Positions 1-11,400 of a stretch of DNA of 64,000 nt are shown here, piece after piece. Position numbers and translations under genes: made by a program. Numbering within the stretch: position 1 is the first letter of the stretch; the number at the start of each line of letters is the position of its first letter. The DNA is taken from positions 61,112,023 to 61,176,022 of the forward strand of contig CM060172.1 in the NCBI GenBank assembly GCA_030549775.1, in the 5' to 3' direction. The DNA is from Tamarix chinensis. Lineage: Eukaryota; Streptophyta; Magnoliopsida; Caryophyllales; Tamaricaceae. The notes beneath the pieces were generated by a model. It was given only the letters and a program-made list of their open reading frames with translations. It had not been told where the DNA came from and searched no databases.

Positions 1-446
1 AGGATTCACTTATGCTAACTGAATTTTTGATAACAATGAGGTCAGTTCTACTAGTGGTTATGTATTAGCCTAGGAAAAGGAGTTGTGTCATGAAAGTATA
101 CTACGAAGACCTATATTTCTTGCTCCACTACAAAGTGTGAGTTTTTTACTCTTGAATTAGTTGGTTAAGAGAAAGAATGGTTGAGAAACCTATTAGTAGA
201 TATGGAGGAAACCAAATGCGCTAGTTTCCTTACAGTATGATTCACAACCAGCTATTAGTGCTGCTAAGAACAGTGTGTATAATGGTAAGAGGAGACACAT
301 TTGTGTAAGATACAATTATGTAAGATAGTTTTAAGGAATGTTATAATCTCCTTAGAGATTGTTAGATAAAAAATAAATCTAGCAGATCCTCTTACGAAGT
401 GTCTAATGAGGAGAGTTATCATCAAATCATCAAGGGGGATGAGGCT
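1..446 (+). pseudogene. Ty1/copia polyprotein remnant, 3' end (RNase H)
   Basis: Conceptual translation gives broken pieces of the C-terminal RNase H of a copia polyprotein. An STSGYV-like stretch lies near 48-65, a DSQPAISAAKN-like stretch near 238-271, an HICVRY-like stretch near 297-315, and LADPLTK near 378-398. These match in order the copia signatures for the STSGY loop, the DSQxAIxLAKNP block, the HIDVRYHFIR block and the terminal LADxLTK block. Stops and frame changes break the reading frame, so it is dead. The 5' part lies outside the window. A purine run (about 430-444) follows, as expected of a polypurine tract before a 3' LTR. Confidence 0.8.
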
Positions 447-451
447 CGATA

Positions 452-3400
452 TGATACCCTAAATTTTTAGCTAAACTTAATCCTGAATGATTAATATTTT
501 AACCTTACTCTAATATCATAAAATTAATATTTCTACCTTACCCCAACTCCTTAATTATAATTCTTAACTTAACCCTAATCTCTATTCCAAGTTTTTGATA
601 CTTTAATCTAAACCTAATTCAAAAAAGCTGTTAATTAATTTATCCTAATACTCTAACCTAAATTATTTTTTAACCAAATTTTAATTCCAAAACCAAACCT
701 AATTACTTTATTTTCCTTTTTCCTTTCTCCCTTTTCTTTTTATTCCCACCTACCTGACCTCCTTTTTTCTTTTCTTTCTTTTCTTCCCTTATTCCTGTAT
801 AAATTATTCCCTAGCTATACTCTCTACCATGCCTCTGCCAAGACTTCACCCACACCCTATCCCATCAACACATCATCTCCCTTACTCTACACTGATGGAT
901 TCATTGAAAATATTGCCCCATCATCTATCTCCTTCTCCCTTTGGGTGCATGTGTATTTATACAACATATTTAATGTCCCAAAAATCCTCCCTTCTCCCTC
1001 TATTCTCTATCAAAAAAGTACAACAACAAACATAACCTTTTTCCCTCCCTCTCCCTCCTTCTTATAGTCACCAAACACCCCCCCTAAAACCACCACTGGT
1101 CACCCTTACCACATATCCCCTTGCACCACAACTCTCACAAAAATCATACCTAGACCACCGATAACTTCCACCGAAACACACTCACCATCATTGGTAAGAA
1201 CAACTAAGCATCCCTCTTTTCTCCACCATCCACCACTTTCAGCATCCTTCATCATTCCTTCACCCTTACCATCATTAGCCTCCATTATTCCTACCCACTG
1301 CCACTAGACAAAGCTATTGTTCCCCACCCCTTACTTCAGTAAAAATCACCACAAAACCTCACCACCATTTGACACCAATCACTAAACCACACCCTAGGTA
1401 AAAACCTCACCACCATTTATTAACCTCTTCTCCAGAGCTCAAATGATGTCTCTTTAGAATTCAAGTCAATTATACGAGAATTTGCATTTACGAATGGAGT
1501 GATAGGAAGTCGGTGTGGAAGGAATCTTCCAGCTACTCAAAAGCATGCTTGAGGTTGAAGCATTCGATCTCACAATCATGCAAAGGAGAGAGGAAGAAGA
1601 AGGCAATGCTAAGGTTATCTCTCCTAGTTAATTATCCCAAACGACCTCTAGATCAAATCGAGGCAATATTTCATGTTAATGTATCATAAAAATTGTTAGC
1701 AATCTCTTAGGGACAATCTCGCATGGGTTTTATGGTTCAAATTTAGTGTAAGGAAATTTTCCAAAAAAATCAAGGTAAAAAATGTGACCAACTCAACAAC
1801 CTAGTCGATGGATTTGGGTCTACTAGTCCACTATTCATCCACCAGTTGATTGATTTCCTAGAACTAGCCGATCGGTTTAGCGGAGGAACCCAATTTGGCT
1901 AAAACAACAAACCTGTCGGTCGATTCATGGAACCAATCAATGGGTTTATCTCCAAAACTTGATATACTTCATTTTTCAGCATGATTTCAAATCAAATTTT
2001 ATCCCAACCAAATCCTAACATTAAATTAAAATCAAAGGCCCCAAATTTGGTAAAATTCTCATTCAACCATCATACAAAAAAGTAGAGTATAACACACACA
2101 AGTGTGGGAGGAGAAAATGAGGAGATAAGCTCACAAGTTATACAAGTGTCGTGCGTGTACCATGTGAGAGAAGAATAGTTGGGGCATGCGAGGGGTGTGC
2201 GGCCATGTGCCTCAACAAAAATCAAAATAGAGCACTATAAGGGAAAGAAAATAAATGATTTAAGATGGTGATGGTTTGGTGACAATGAGGGGAACTGATA
2301 GAGAGGTGGTGGTCATGGTTTACAAAGAAAATGGCAGTGCTCATTAGTTACTAGTGGTGAGGTGTTGGGATGATGGTTGATGATTGTGGGTGGTTCTATT
2401 TGAACAAGAACCAAAGATAAGGAAAGGGGAAAAGAAGAAGAGGAAAAATGTGGTCATTTTTGCTTAATCAAAACAAGAGAAGAGGAGGAATAAATTGATG
2501 ATGGCATGAATGGAAAAAGTTGAGCAAGACATAACATATGTAGAGCTATCGTGAAAGGAAGGATGGTGTGATGATGAAAATAACATTGAGGTAGAAGGAG
2601 GTGTGGTATACAGACATAAAATAAGATCATAGTAGGATAGAATGCTATATAGATAAAGATTGACCAGGGAAAGACATCCGGTTAGTAAAATTAGGGTTCC
2701 TCGGTAAAAACAAAATATGGGTTGGGGTCCCAACTATAGTTAAAATTAATAACCCAAATTCAATATAATTTTTAACCTAATTAATTTATATATATATATA
2801 TATATATATAATATGTCATAATAATATACATAATAATAATAATACATTTAATATAGAAAATACTAAAATAGTAATTATAACTAATTACCTATGAGGAAAT
2901 TTTGGTCGATATGGATATAATATGCGGATTTTGGTAATTTAATGTTTTAGGTGATCTAAAATATTCTAAAAAAATCATGTGAAATGTTTGAAGTAAATAA
3001 AAATGCCATAGCTTCCACAAAATGAGGAAAATACTTAATTTGGGGACTATAATCCTAAATTAGCGATGATATTATCGCATGTATGAAACGTTAGAGTTAA
3101 ACCACAATATTTGGATATTTTGTTAATAACAATATTTTAAGAAGGTATATTTAATTTTTAATCATAGGATTACTATGAGAAAAGTTATGATGTACTTATG
3201 AAATTAGGATTTTGTAAGTCTCGTGAATAATAACTTTTGAGATAGGGTTGTCATCACATGTGTAAGACTATAGAGTTAGGCTTTTAATTTTGAGTGTGTT
3301 AATAATACTAATATTTTAGAAATAGATACTAAATGTGGTGGCAAAAGAATAATAAAGAAAAAGTTATGCCTAAAATGTGAAATTAGGTTTACTTAGGAAG

Positions 3401-4306
3401 TATATGGATCTAAATCATTGAGAACGATCTTGTTGTCTACGTGATTGTGCTTTACCTACTGCAGTTATGTTTTTTACCTATCACACACATCATGAATAAT
3501 ACATCAATCATTTAAAGTAAAAGATAAAGTGAGTTGGGTCAGGTATTTTATGGAGATATTCCATTGGATGATAATAGATGCTTGGGTGTATTTTTCCTTG
3601 AGAGGTGCATCAATCCATTCTACTAGATTAAGAATAGTAGAGACCAATATTCAACGTGAAAGAGAATATTATTTGAGATAAATAACTAATGGATAAGATG
3701 CTAATTATTTGAAGTGGAAGATTACGTGAATCAAGACCGACATGTTGGGTCCATTCCACCAGACAATAACAGTAGCTTATGTGTGTTCTCCTTGAGAGGT
3801 GCTCCAGACCATTCCAATGGTTTAAGAATAGTGGATTAGCTGCATTTTTCCCTAAGGGGTGTTGGGTTTATCTCACCAGACGATAATAGTGGCTTAGGTG
3901 TGTTATCTCTATGAGGTGTTTCAGATCATTCTACCCGTTTAAGAATAATGGGGTCTCTAAACTCAACTTAAATAAAGGATTTGATAATTTTTTATATAAT
4001 AATGAGACTTGGATTAGTAATTACCTTATATTATTTTCTATATCTTACATGTGTTCTTACTTTCCATTTTGAATGCATATAATTATATGTATTCCTTACT
4101 CGGTTGTATTATCACCTTAATCAGTATGTAGTACTGACCATCTTTTTTATCGGTGTCCTTCATTTCCATGAGCATATGACCTAGATATCTATGTACAAGT
4201 CAATGAGGAACCATTGGATGATTTTGTAGCCTATGATGCTTTGTGTGGGGTGAAGTGACTTTCTATATTAGGGCTTTTTGTAACACTCTAAATTTAGGGT
4301 GTTACA
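452..4306 (+). mobile_element. Probable long LTR (about 3.9 kb), diverged relative of the gypsy LTR family in this window
   Basis: It begins TGATACCCTAAATTTTTAG and ends CTAAATTTAGGGTGTTACA, so the ends are imperfect inverted repeats with TG...CA. Its layout follows the solo LTR at 17209-21707: a pyrimidine-rich block (700-790), a TATAAATT box (798-805), a CCACC-rich stretch (1060-1400), degenerate CCACCAG...AATAGTGG hairpin units (about 3540-3960), and near the end the palindrome CAGTATGTAGTACTG (4122-4136) followed by a CATTTCCATGAGCA segment. No target-site duplication is visible (CGATA left, CTTAA right). It directly follows a copia RNase H and purine tract, so it could be that element's 3' LTR, yet its internal features match the gypsy LTRs. 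Boundaries are inferred. Confidence 0.5.
2786..2811. repeat. (TA)n microsatellite
   Basis: A pure TA dinucleotide run inside the presumed left LTR, in AT-rich DNA. Confidence 0.9.
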
Positions 4307-4680
4307 CTTAAGCCTTGAGTTGAGGAAAGTATGGTAGATACCACTTGTGGTCAAATGAAGCCATATGATTACTCTATTGCACTATATTCTCATCTCTATG
4401 GCATGTGGTAGAACTTTGTTAGGTTAAGCCTTTGGCTCTTAATGATTTCATAGCCTTATTCTTAAGTGATCCTAGTGAGACGAATGTGATGAACTCACTA
4501 TTCAAAGTATTTGAGGTTGAGCATTCTTATGCATTTAATGAATCCATAGCCCTTTGTGGTGGTAATTGTGAAGCACACTTGGTAGATTCACCTAGATGAG
4601 TGTAAAGGTGGGACACCTTCTATGAAAGATTAAGATTATATTTCTAGAGTAATTACGAATACCCAAGGTATAAGCTTAGC

Positions 4681-5120
4681 CATTAATAACACTTTTTTAT
4701 TACTGTGGAATCTACAGAATTTAAGTTATGATATGTGTTGTGATGGTCTCAATCGAAGTCAAGATAGTTCAAGATTCATTCACTCCCTAGACACGATTGT
4801 TGTCTCATGTCATTACGTATTAATTCAATCCTTGTGATATTGATACTTAAGTGTCATTTCTTCCTTACTCAGATCTTTTGTGATTTTCTTTCGGTTTTAC
4901 CATTAATAACACTTTTTTATTACTGTGGAATCTACAGAATTTAAGGTATGATATGTGTTGTGATGGTCTCAATCGAAGTCAATATAGTTCAAGATTCATT
5001 CACTCTCTAGACACGATTGTTATCTCATTTCATTACGTATTAATTCAATCCTTGTGATATTGATACTTAAGTGTCATTTCTTCCTTACTCAGATCTTTTG
5101 TGATTTTCTTTCTATTTTAC
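4681..5120. repeat. 220 bp tandem direct duplication, two copies
   Basis: Copy 1 is 4681-4900 and copy 2 is 4901-5120. Both start CATTAATAACACTTTTTTAT and end in a TTTTAC run. They differ at only a few positions by eye, including near 4706/4926, 4773/4983 and the copy ends. The copies abut with no spacer. No coding potential is seen. The high identity suggests a recent duplication by unequal crossing over or slippage. Confidence 0.9.
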
Positions 5121-6332
5121 CACTAGTGGGGGATATTGCTTCTTTAATTTATACGTATGAAGGAGAAACAAGAAAGTAGTCCGCCAATTTGTTATTTTCA
5201 TTTTGTTAGATCTATTAGGTTTAATTTTAGTGATAGAAACATGCCAAGAAGAAAAACAAGAAGAGGAGTGGGAAAGGAATAAGGAAAACAAACGAAGAAG
5301 ATGAAGACCACCAATAAAGAGGAGTTTGATGCTTTTTCGTTCTTCCATCGAGATGAAGTTCAAGGTTGCTAGCCTTTTCCTCTTCAACCAAATTGAGCAG
5401 GAGTTTTTATTTTCTTTTCTTTTTTTCCAGTTACATATTTAGTTTTAGCCTTTAGGTGTTGGAATTTGGTTTTAATTTAAATTATATTTGATATTTAGAT
5501 AGTTTTGCTTGATATTTTTGGTTTTAATTTAGCCTTATGCTAATCTACTTTATTTATAAATTTTATCTAACTTTTTACATTAGCTTGCTTTTGTTTTAGA
5601 AAAATAATAATATTTTATTTTATATAACATATGGGCAATAAATATAGGTGTATACATAGTCTATTGTAGAGCATAAAATAAAGTATTAATATTTTAATAT
5701 ATTATGTATAGTTCAAGCAATTCCTTTGATAAAATTTCTTATTTTGGAACAAGTACTTAAATTCTCTTCATTGATTAAAAATTTAAAAAAAAAACATTTG
5801 TTCATGAATTAAAACAAACTATAAACGTTTCTTCATTTATTACTATTTTTCTCTTTTAAAATCTATATTTCTTCTTTAGCAAAACCAATGCGTATATTTG
5901 CTTTATTTAATTTAATATTTTTCTCGAAATAATAGTCATTGCACCAAACATAACTAAAAAATCAACTATTTTATCAAAGCTTTGTTACCAACTTTTCAAC
6001 AATTAGCGCATTAGCCAATTATATGGAATAATATATTACATTCACTTTTAAATAAACACTCTATTCATTCCATTTAATCAAAAATTACTCAAAACATCAA
6101 ATTTGGTGCATTTTTTATTTATAAAAGAATGAAGGAATGGATCCATGCTTTTGTTAGTAATATTATACTCCCTTTATTTCCAAAACAACCCCCAACATAT
6201 TTTAAGAATAAACTTTAATTATTAATATTTTTTAATATATATAAATAAAAGATTAATATAATAATATTATAAAAGAATTTATTAATACAAATATATTTTA
6301 TATTATAATTCATTATATTGATAATAATTAAA

Positions 6333-6334
<2 letters not shown>

Positions 6335-6375
<41 letters not shown>
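6335..6375. repeat. (TA)n microsatellite
   Basis: About 40 bp of uninterrupted TA dinucleotides in intergenic DNA. Confidence 0.9.
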
Positions 6376-6377
<2 letters not shown>

Positions 6378-7913
6378 AATTATATTAAATGAAAGGAATA
6401 CAATAAAGACCAAGTTAAAACAATAGCTTGTATTACACAAACACAAAAAGTCCTTTGAAGTTACCCTCATTCCCGTACTAAAAACTCGTATGAATGATGA
6501 AACCATTGCATAGAAGTAGACGAACAGTCAAAATCTGAAAGGTCAAAGTAGTATATGATAACATCCACAATGATCAACACCTAGATAATTAACCAAATAA
6601 CAAAACACAAATTTACCACAAATAATTCACTAAAATAAATCACCAAGCAAAACTAATTATGGACAGCAAGTATAAGCGAATATAGTAGAAAAATAAAGCA
6701 ATCAACACACAATTCATACGTAGAAAACCCCTTCAATATGAAAAGTAAAAATCACAAAACGTTTGAGGATTCTACCCTATTTCCTTCCCTTATTATGATA
6801 AATGAAGGGTAAAATGAACCCAAATTAAGTTCACAACAATTCACAACCGACCAACAAGTACATACATAAGAGATTAAGAAATAAGAGATCAAAGATAAAA
6901 AATATTACTAAAATTCAAAGGTTCTATCCCGCCGCAATAACAAACAAATTAAATCTCAAAACAAAGATCCAACCATTCAAAATGAGACCTTATGTATCCC
7001 CAACAAACTGACCAAGTTTTAGCAAAATCCAACGGTAAAACCTCCGACAATCAACAACTTTATAGAAGCTATCCTTAAAAAATTGCACAACACTCTTCTC
7101 TTTAACCCCTTGCCTTCCTCTCTTCTTTTACTTCTAATTGTATGTGTAATTTTTCTAAATACACACCCTCACTTGTTGCCCTATTTTGTGCAATAAGAAT
7201 TTTGACCAAAGTCTTACTTAAAAAGTAAAAAATAATAAGTCCAAGATGGACTTAATCCAAAATTAGTATAATACTATCAAAAACCTATTCATTAAAACCA
7301 AACAATATATACATTTTACTAATACATGTAAACTGGATACACAACAAAATTTTAATTCACTAAATGAGCATAACAGTTGCTGTAAAATGTTTAAATATTG
7401 AAAAGAGGAATTCCAGTATGTGAATGGTACAGTATAAAACAGTAGCATACCCTTTTCGAAATGTACAGTATAAAATCACAAATTGTCGTCTTTAGTACAC
7501 TTTCGTAGCTACATTACCCAGCAAAATATCATTCCAGTATGTGAATGGTGAAATAACTAAGAACTCTTTTTACGCTTTTCTACACAACATAAACAAAAAC
7601 TATCATAAAGCAACTAAAAAAAAAGAATACATGTCAGAAAGGATCAAAAAATTATTCAATTTCATTTCAACATTTTTTTATGGATAGCAACAGATTATTT
7701 CAATATAATTTAAGAAAATAAGGATCCTTCCGCCCCGCCCCTTTTTTATGCTAAAAGAAAATCACAAAAGGAAAATGGAAATTACAATGTATTAATATAA
7801 AAATAAAAACTAAAAAAATTGCAAGGGCAGGATAAATTTTTGCCAACGACTTGTGCTAAAAATGTATGTATAAAAGTATTAAACCACCACTCGTGATTTC
7901 TTAAAACCGTAGC

Positions 7914-8478
7914 CTATGACGTCGGCTGTGTAGGATCATCTTTTGAAATTTCTGCATACATTTCTGCTATTACTCCAGCGAAGTATTCTTTCGCTTGAGG
8001 TCTCTTCAACTGAGGAAGAAAACATTGAATAGCGTTAATCTAAAATGATAGACTTGGTAGTACAGTAGCTAATTCGTACCCATCTGAAACTAAAACATTC
8101 ACCGCAGAAACTGGTCGAAAAGCAAACCATTTCATAATTCTTCACCACCCATCAATAATTCAATATCCAAGACATCCATAAACGCCAGAGACAGGTGGCA
8201 TTGGGACGAAGAGAACTCTAACCTTAAATGTTGGCGTGAGAAGACCATTTTCCAATGTAAAAGGTTCATCCACCAAAGTGACAGCTTTTGCAAATTCAAA
8301 TCCTCGCAGCTGAGGGCCAAAGAAAACAATCAGAATCAGTGGCGATGCAAACAAAAACACAATTACAAAGAAAAGCCTGTTGAAGCATTACCCCTGCTTC
8401 CCTTCCCATATCATCCATTTCAGCAAGCACAGCTGCCCTTGCCCTTGGATCTTTGCAAAGTTGCTTCAAATCATCATA
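7914..8478 (-). CDS. LACS6: LACS6 exons 21-23 (residues 606-694): C-terminal domain and stop
   Basis: Exon 21 (8392-8478) reads [20 protein letters not shown], exon 22 (8223-8309) [13 protein letters not shown] then [10 protein letters not shown], and exon 23 (7914-8009) [20 protein letters not shown], ending [10 protein letters not shown] and a TAG stop. The introns are 82 bp (8310-8391) and 213 bp (8010-8222). The last three residues are not a PTS1, so import should rely on the N-terminal PTS2. Confidence 0.94.
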
Positions 8479-11400
8479 CTGGAAGAAAAGGAAACAGAAA
8501 ACGCCAGACAAGCATTGAAATACAGCTCCAGATAAAAAGAGGAACCAACAAGATTTAACTTTTTTCCTTTTTTCCCCACATCCGGACGTTTCACCAAAAC
8601 ACCTCATACTCATAGTAATGCCTTAAAAAGTGATCGGAAAAGGTCCACCCAATAGCGTATATTCAACAGTCTGGTCACTAAATGACTGTCCAAAATTATG
8701 ACTGGCTAGGTTGGCAGTCACTTTTGATGGAACTTTGACTCTTTTAGTTAAATTTGAAGCTTAAAAACAGATAATAAGACTTCATTCAACCTAATTGACC
8801 TCTTTCTACCTCCATCGCTAGCTAGATGCATAGATTAGCAGATTAATCAAATGACATAACAGCCAAAGCTTGAGAGTGATGTAATTATCCCTCATTCACC
8901 TTTGGAAATGAAGGGTTATCAAAATTTGGCCAGTTCTACATTTTCTAGCCCCTATTGCAAGATAATTCCATTATCAAGATAGCCATTTTCAAAACTAATT
9001 GCAAGATTCCCAATTCTAAAAACCTAGGCTTTGTTTGATGCATAGAAAATCTTGATGAAAGGAAATAAAAAATTGGATGGAAAAAAGTTTCCGGTTGCTT
9101 GATTGGTTGGAAAATTAAGAGGAATGAAAACATGACATAAAAAAGTAGAAAAAGTTGTACTGCCATCTTTTCGCAATCTAAACACGAGGAAATTAAGAGA
9201 AGCATCGAATAAATTTTTTTGAGCTCCTCCTCAACACTACATTCCTCGACATTGTTTCACCTTTCTCTTCCTATAACGTCATCAAGCTTTCCCACATCCC
9301 CTTCTATCTTCTACAGTTATACTTTCAAATTGGTTCTTGGCCAGCACCTTTTCTACGTCAGTTCTTGCTAATGTTTACCAGCGTTAATTGCCTTTGTGAT
9401 TATCAGTGAGTGTTTAACGATGGTTGGTTTATTCCAGTATATAGTTGCTCATTTCGATCAGGTGTGGTTGCTGGTGGTCTCTGTTTGATGCCCAGTCATA
9501 TCGGCATTGGCCATCTTTGGTCTATTTCGCCGTTTCCGCCGCTCGATCTTGTTGCATCACCGCTGATACCAGTTTTTGAGAGGCAGTGAGTATTCAGAGA
9601 TGGGGAGATTGGCTGTTAGAGTTATAGTAAGCTTGTGGGTGATTCCTATCTCAATCCTCGTCAATCACATAGTACCTAATCCTTACATGGTAATCCATCT
9701 TTAATCCCTCTCTGAATATTTGATTAAGGTCTGAAGCTGCATAGATCAGACAGGATGAGATCTTTCATGTGTGACAAGCTCAACAAAATTGATATCAATT
9801 ATCATCATTTTTTTTTTGTGAGGAGCAAGTAGCATAGAAACCATTTTTTTGCCTGGTTTCAGAATCATGTCAAGTTAAAAGAAAGAAAAAAAAAACGAAT
9901 TATTGCTGATTTCAATATGATCGACTGCTATTAGATAAGATGCTAAGTAGGGTAAATAGCAGGATTTCAAAGTACTTAAGTTATGTCGCTCTATTGCAAT
10001 CAGTGAAATCTGTGTGTTTTGGTGTGCATAGATTTTGGGTACAAATCATATACTGTAGCAGTAACCCCCAGCGCTCACGCCTGTGTATGCAGATACTCTA
10101 AAGCCAGCCAGCCATTGAGCTAGTTAAATTTATAACCATATATAACACGATTAATTGATAAATATTTGCGTTTGTGTGTTTTTGTGTGGAGAAAATTAAA
10201 GGGTAAAAAGATTCCCAATTTGTTTTCTAGTACCTACTAGCATACTTCCTTGCTTATTCACGGCCCAAGGTGAATTCCTTTTTAAATCCAAATATGACAT
10301 TGCTTCTTGTTGCTGCAACTATTTCTTCTGCTTTTGCTGAAGCAGCTGTTATGGCTGCAACTGTTTCGCCTATCTTTTGATTTATTTTTGCTATGGTCTT
10401 CTTTCTCTTGCTAAGTTGCTAAGGAACCAAGAATATTTTCATAACCACCAGAAATTTTGATGACCATTTTGTGGACTTGCAACTATATATGTACATATCA
10501 TCTCTGAGAAATGTAATTGCTGGAGGTATTAGAGGTTGAATGGATGAAAGATGATCCATTATGGGTAATTCAGAGTACAGTGGGTTTAGACTTGATTGGG
10601 TTGGGTTTGTGAGACAAATATGAGGCTGTTTACAGGTCCTGTCTAATTTAATTGTCTTGTCTAATTGATCACTGAGGCACATGCTTAGTTCTGCCCCCCT
10701 TTTCCTTGTAGAGCATAATCAGCACAATCAACATGACATCCCACTTCAATTCTCTCTAATTTACTTGGTCTGTCATGTTTAGCGAAATTAAAGTTTCACA
10801 CTTAATTTGGATGCGGAAGAGTTTTAAACCTTTGGGTGCAAGCATTTGCAATGTCTCCAACAATTTGGCAGCCTGATTGTTGTTTCTAACTTGATTAGTT
10901 TTTGATTGGCTGGTGTTTGGGTTCAGATTTATTTGGCTGGATATTCAGATTTAGTAACTAGTCAATACTTCTCATTTTGTATGTATGCGTGCTAGGACCA
11001 TGTTAGGTTGATGCTGGTTTGTTCTTTTGATTTTTTTTTTTTTTGGGCCTCCCAATTATACTTTAGCTCAGAAATGCATTCCTCATGGTGTAGATGGATT
11101 GTAATGAGGTGCATAGCTGATGATACTAGTTTGATGGCTTAGTGAATTAATATGTGATTTTTTTCAGTCAAACATGTTGGAAGAGAAGATGTTAAATGCC
11201 ATTCATTCAAAATGTATGTTGACATGACACTAGAGTTCTTTCTCATCCAAATCATCCATCATTCCTCTGTAATAATTTGCCATGTTACTACTTTGTTAGG
11301 AAGTAAGCAACAAAATTAAGTACCGGCATGGTCTTGTATTTGAGACTAGAGGAATAAATATTGGTATTTGAGTGCTCGCATGCTATCTTCACATCCTGTG

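Larger units (their letters stand above)
4307..7913. other. Intergenic, AT-rich DNA downstream of the LACS gene
   Basis: Apart from the 220 bp duplication and a (TA)n run at about 6335-6375, I see no supported gene. The short open frames here have no recognisable domain and low-complexity composition. Transcription of the minus-strand gene should end somewhere just left of 7914, but I could not choose a poly(A) site with confidence. Confidence 0.6.
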
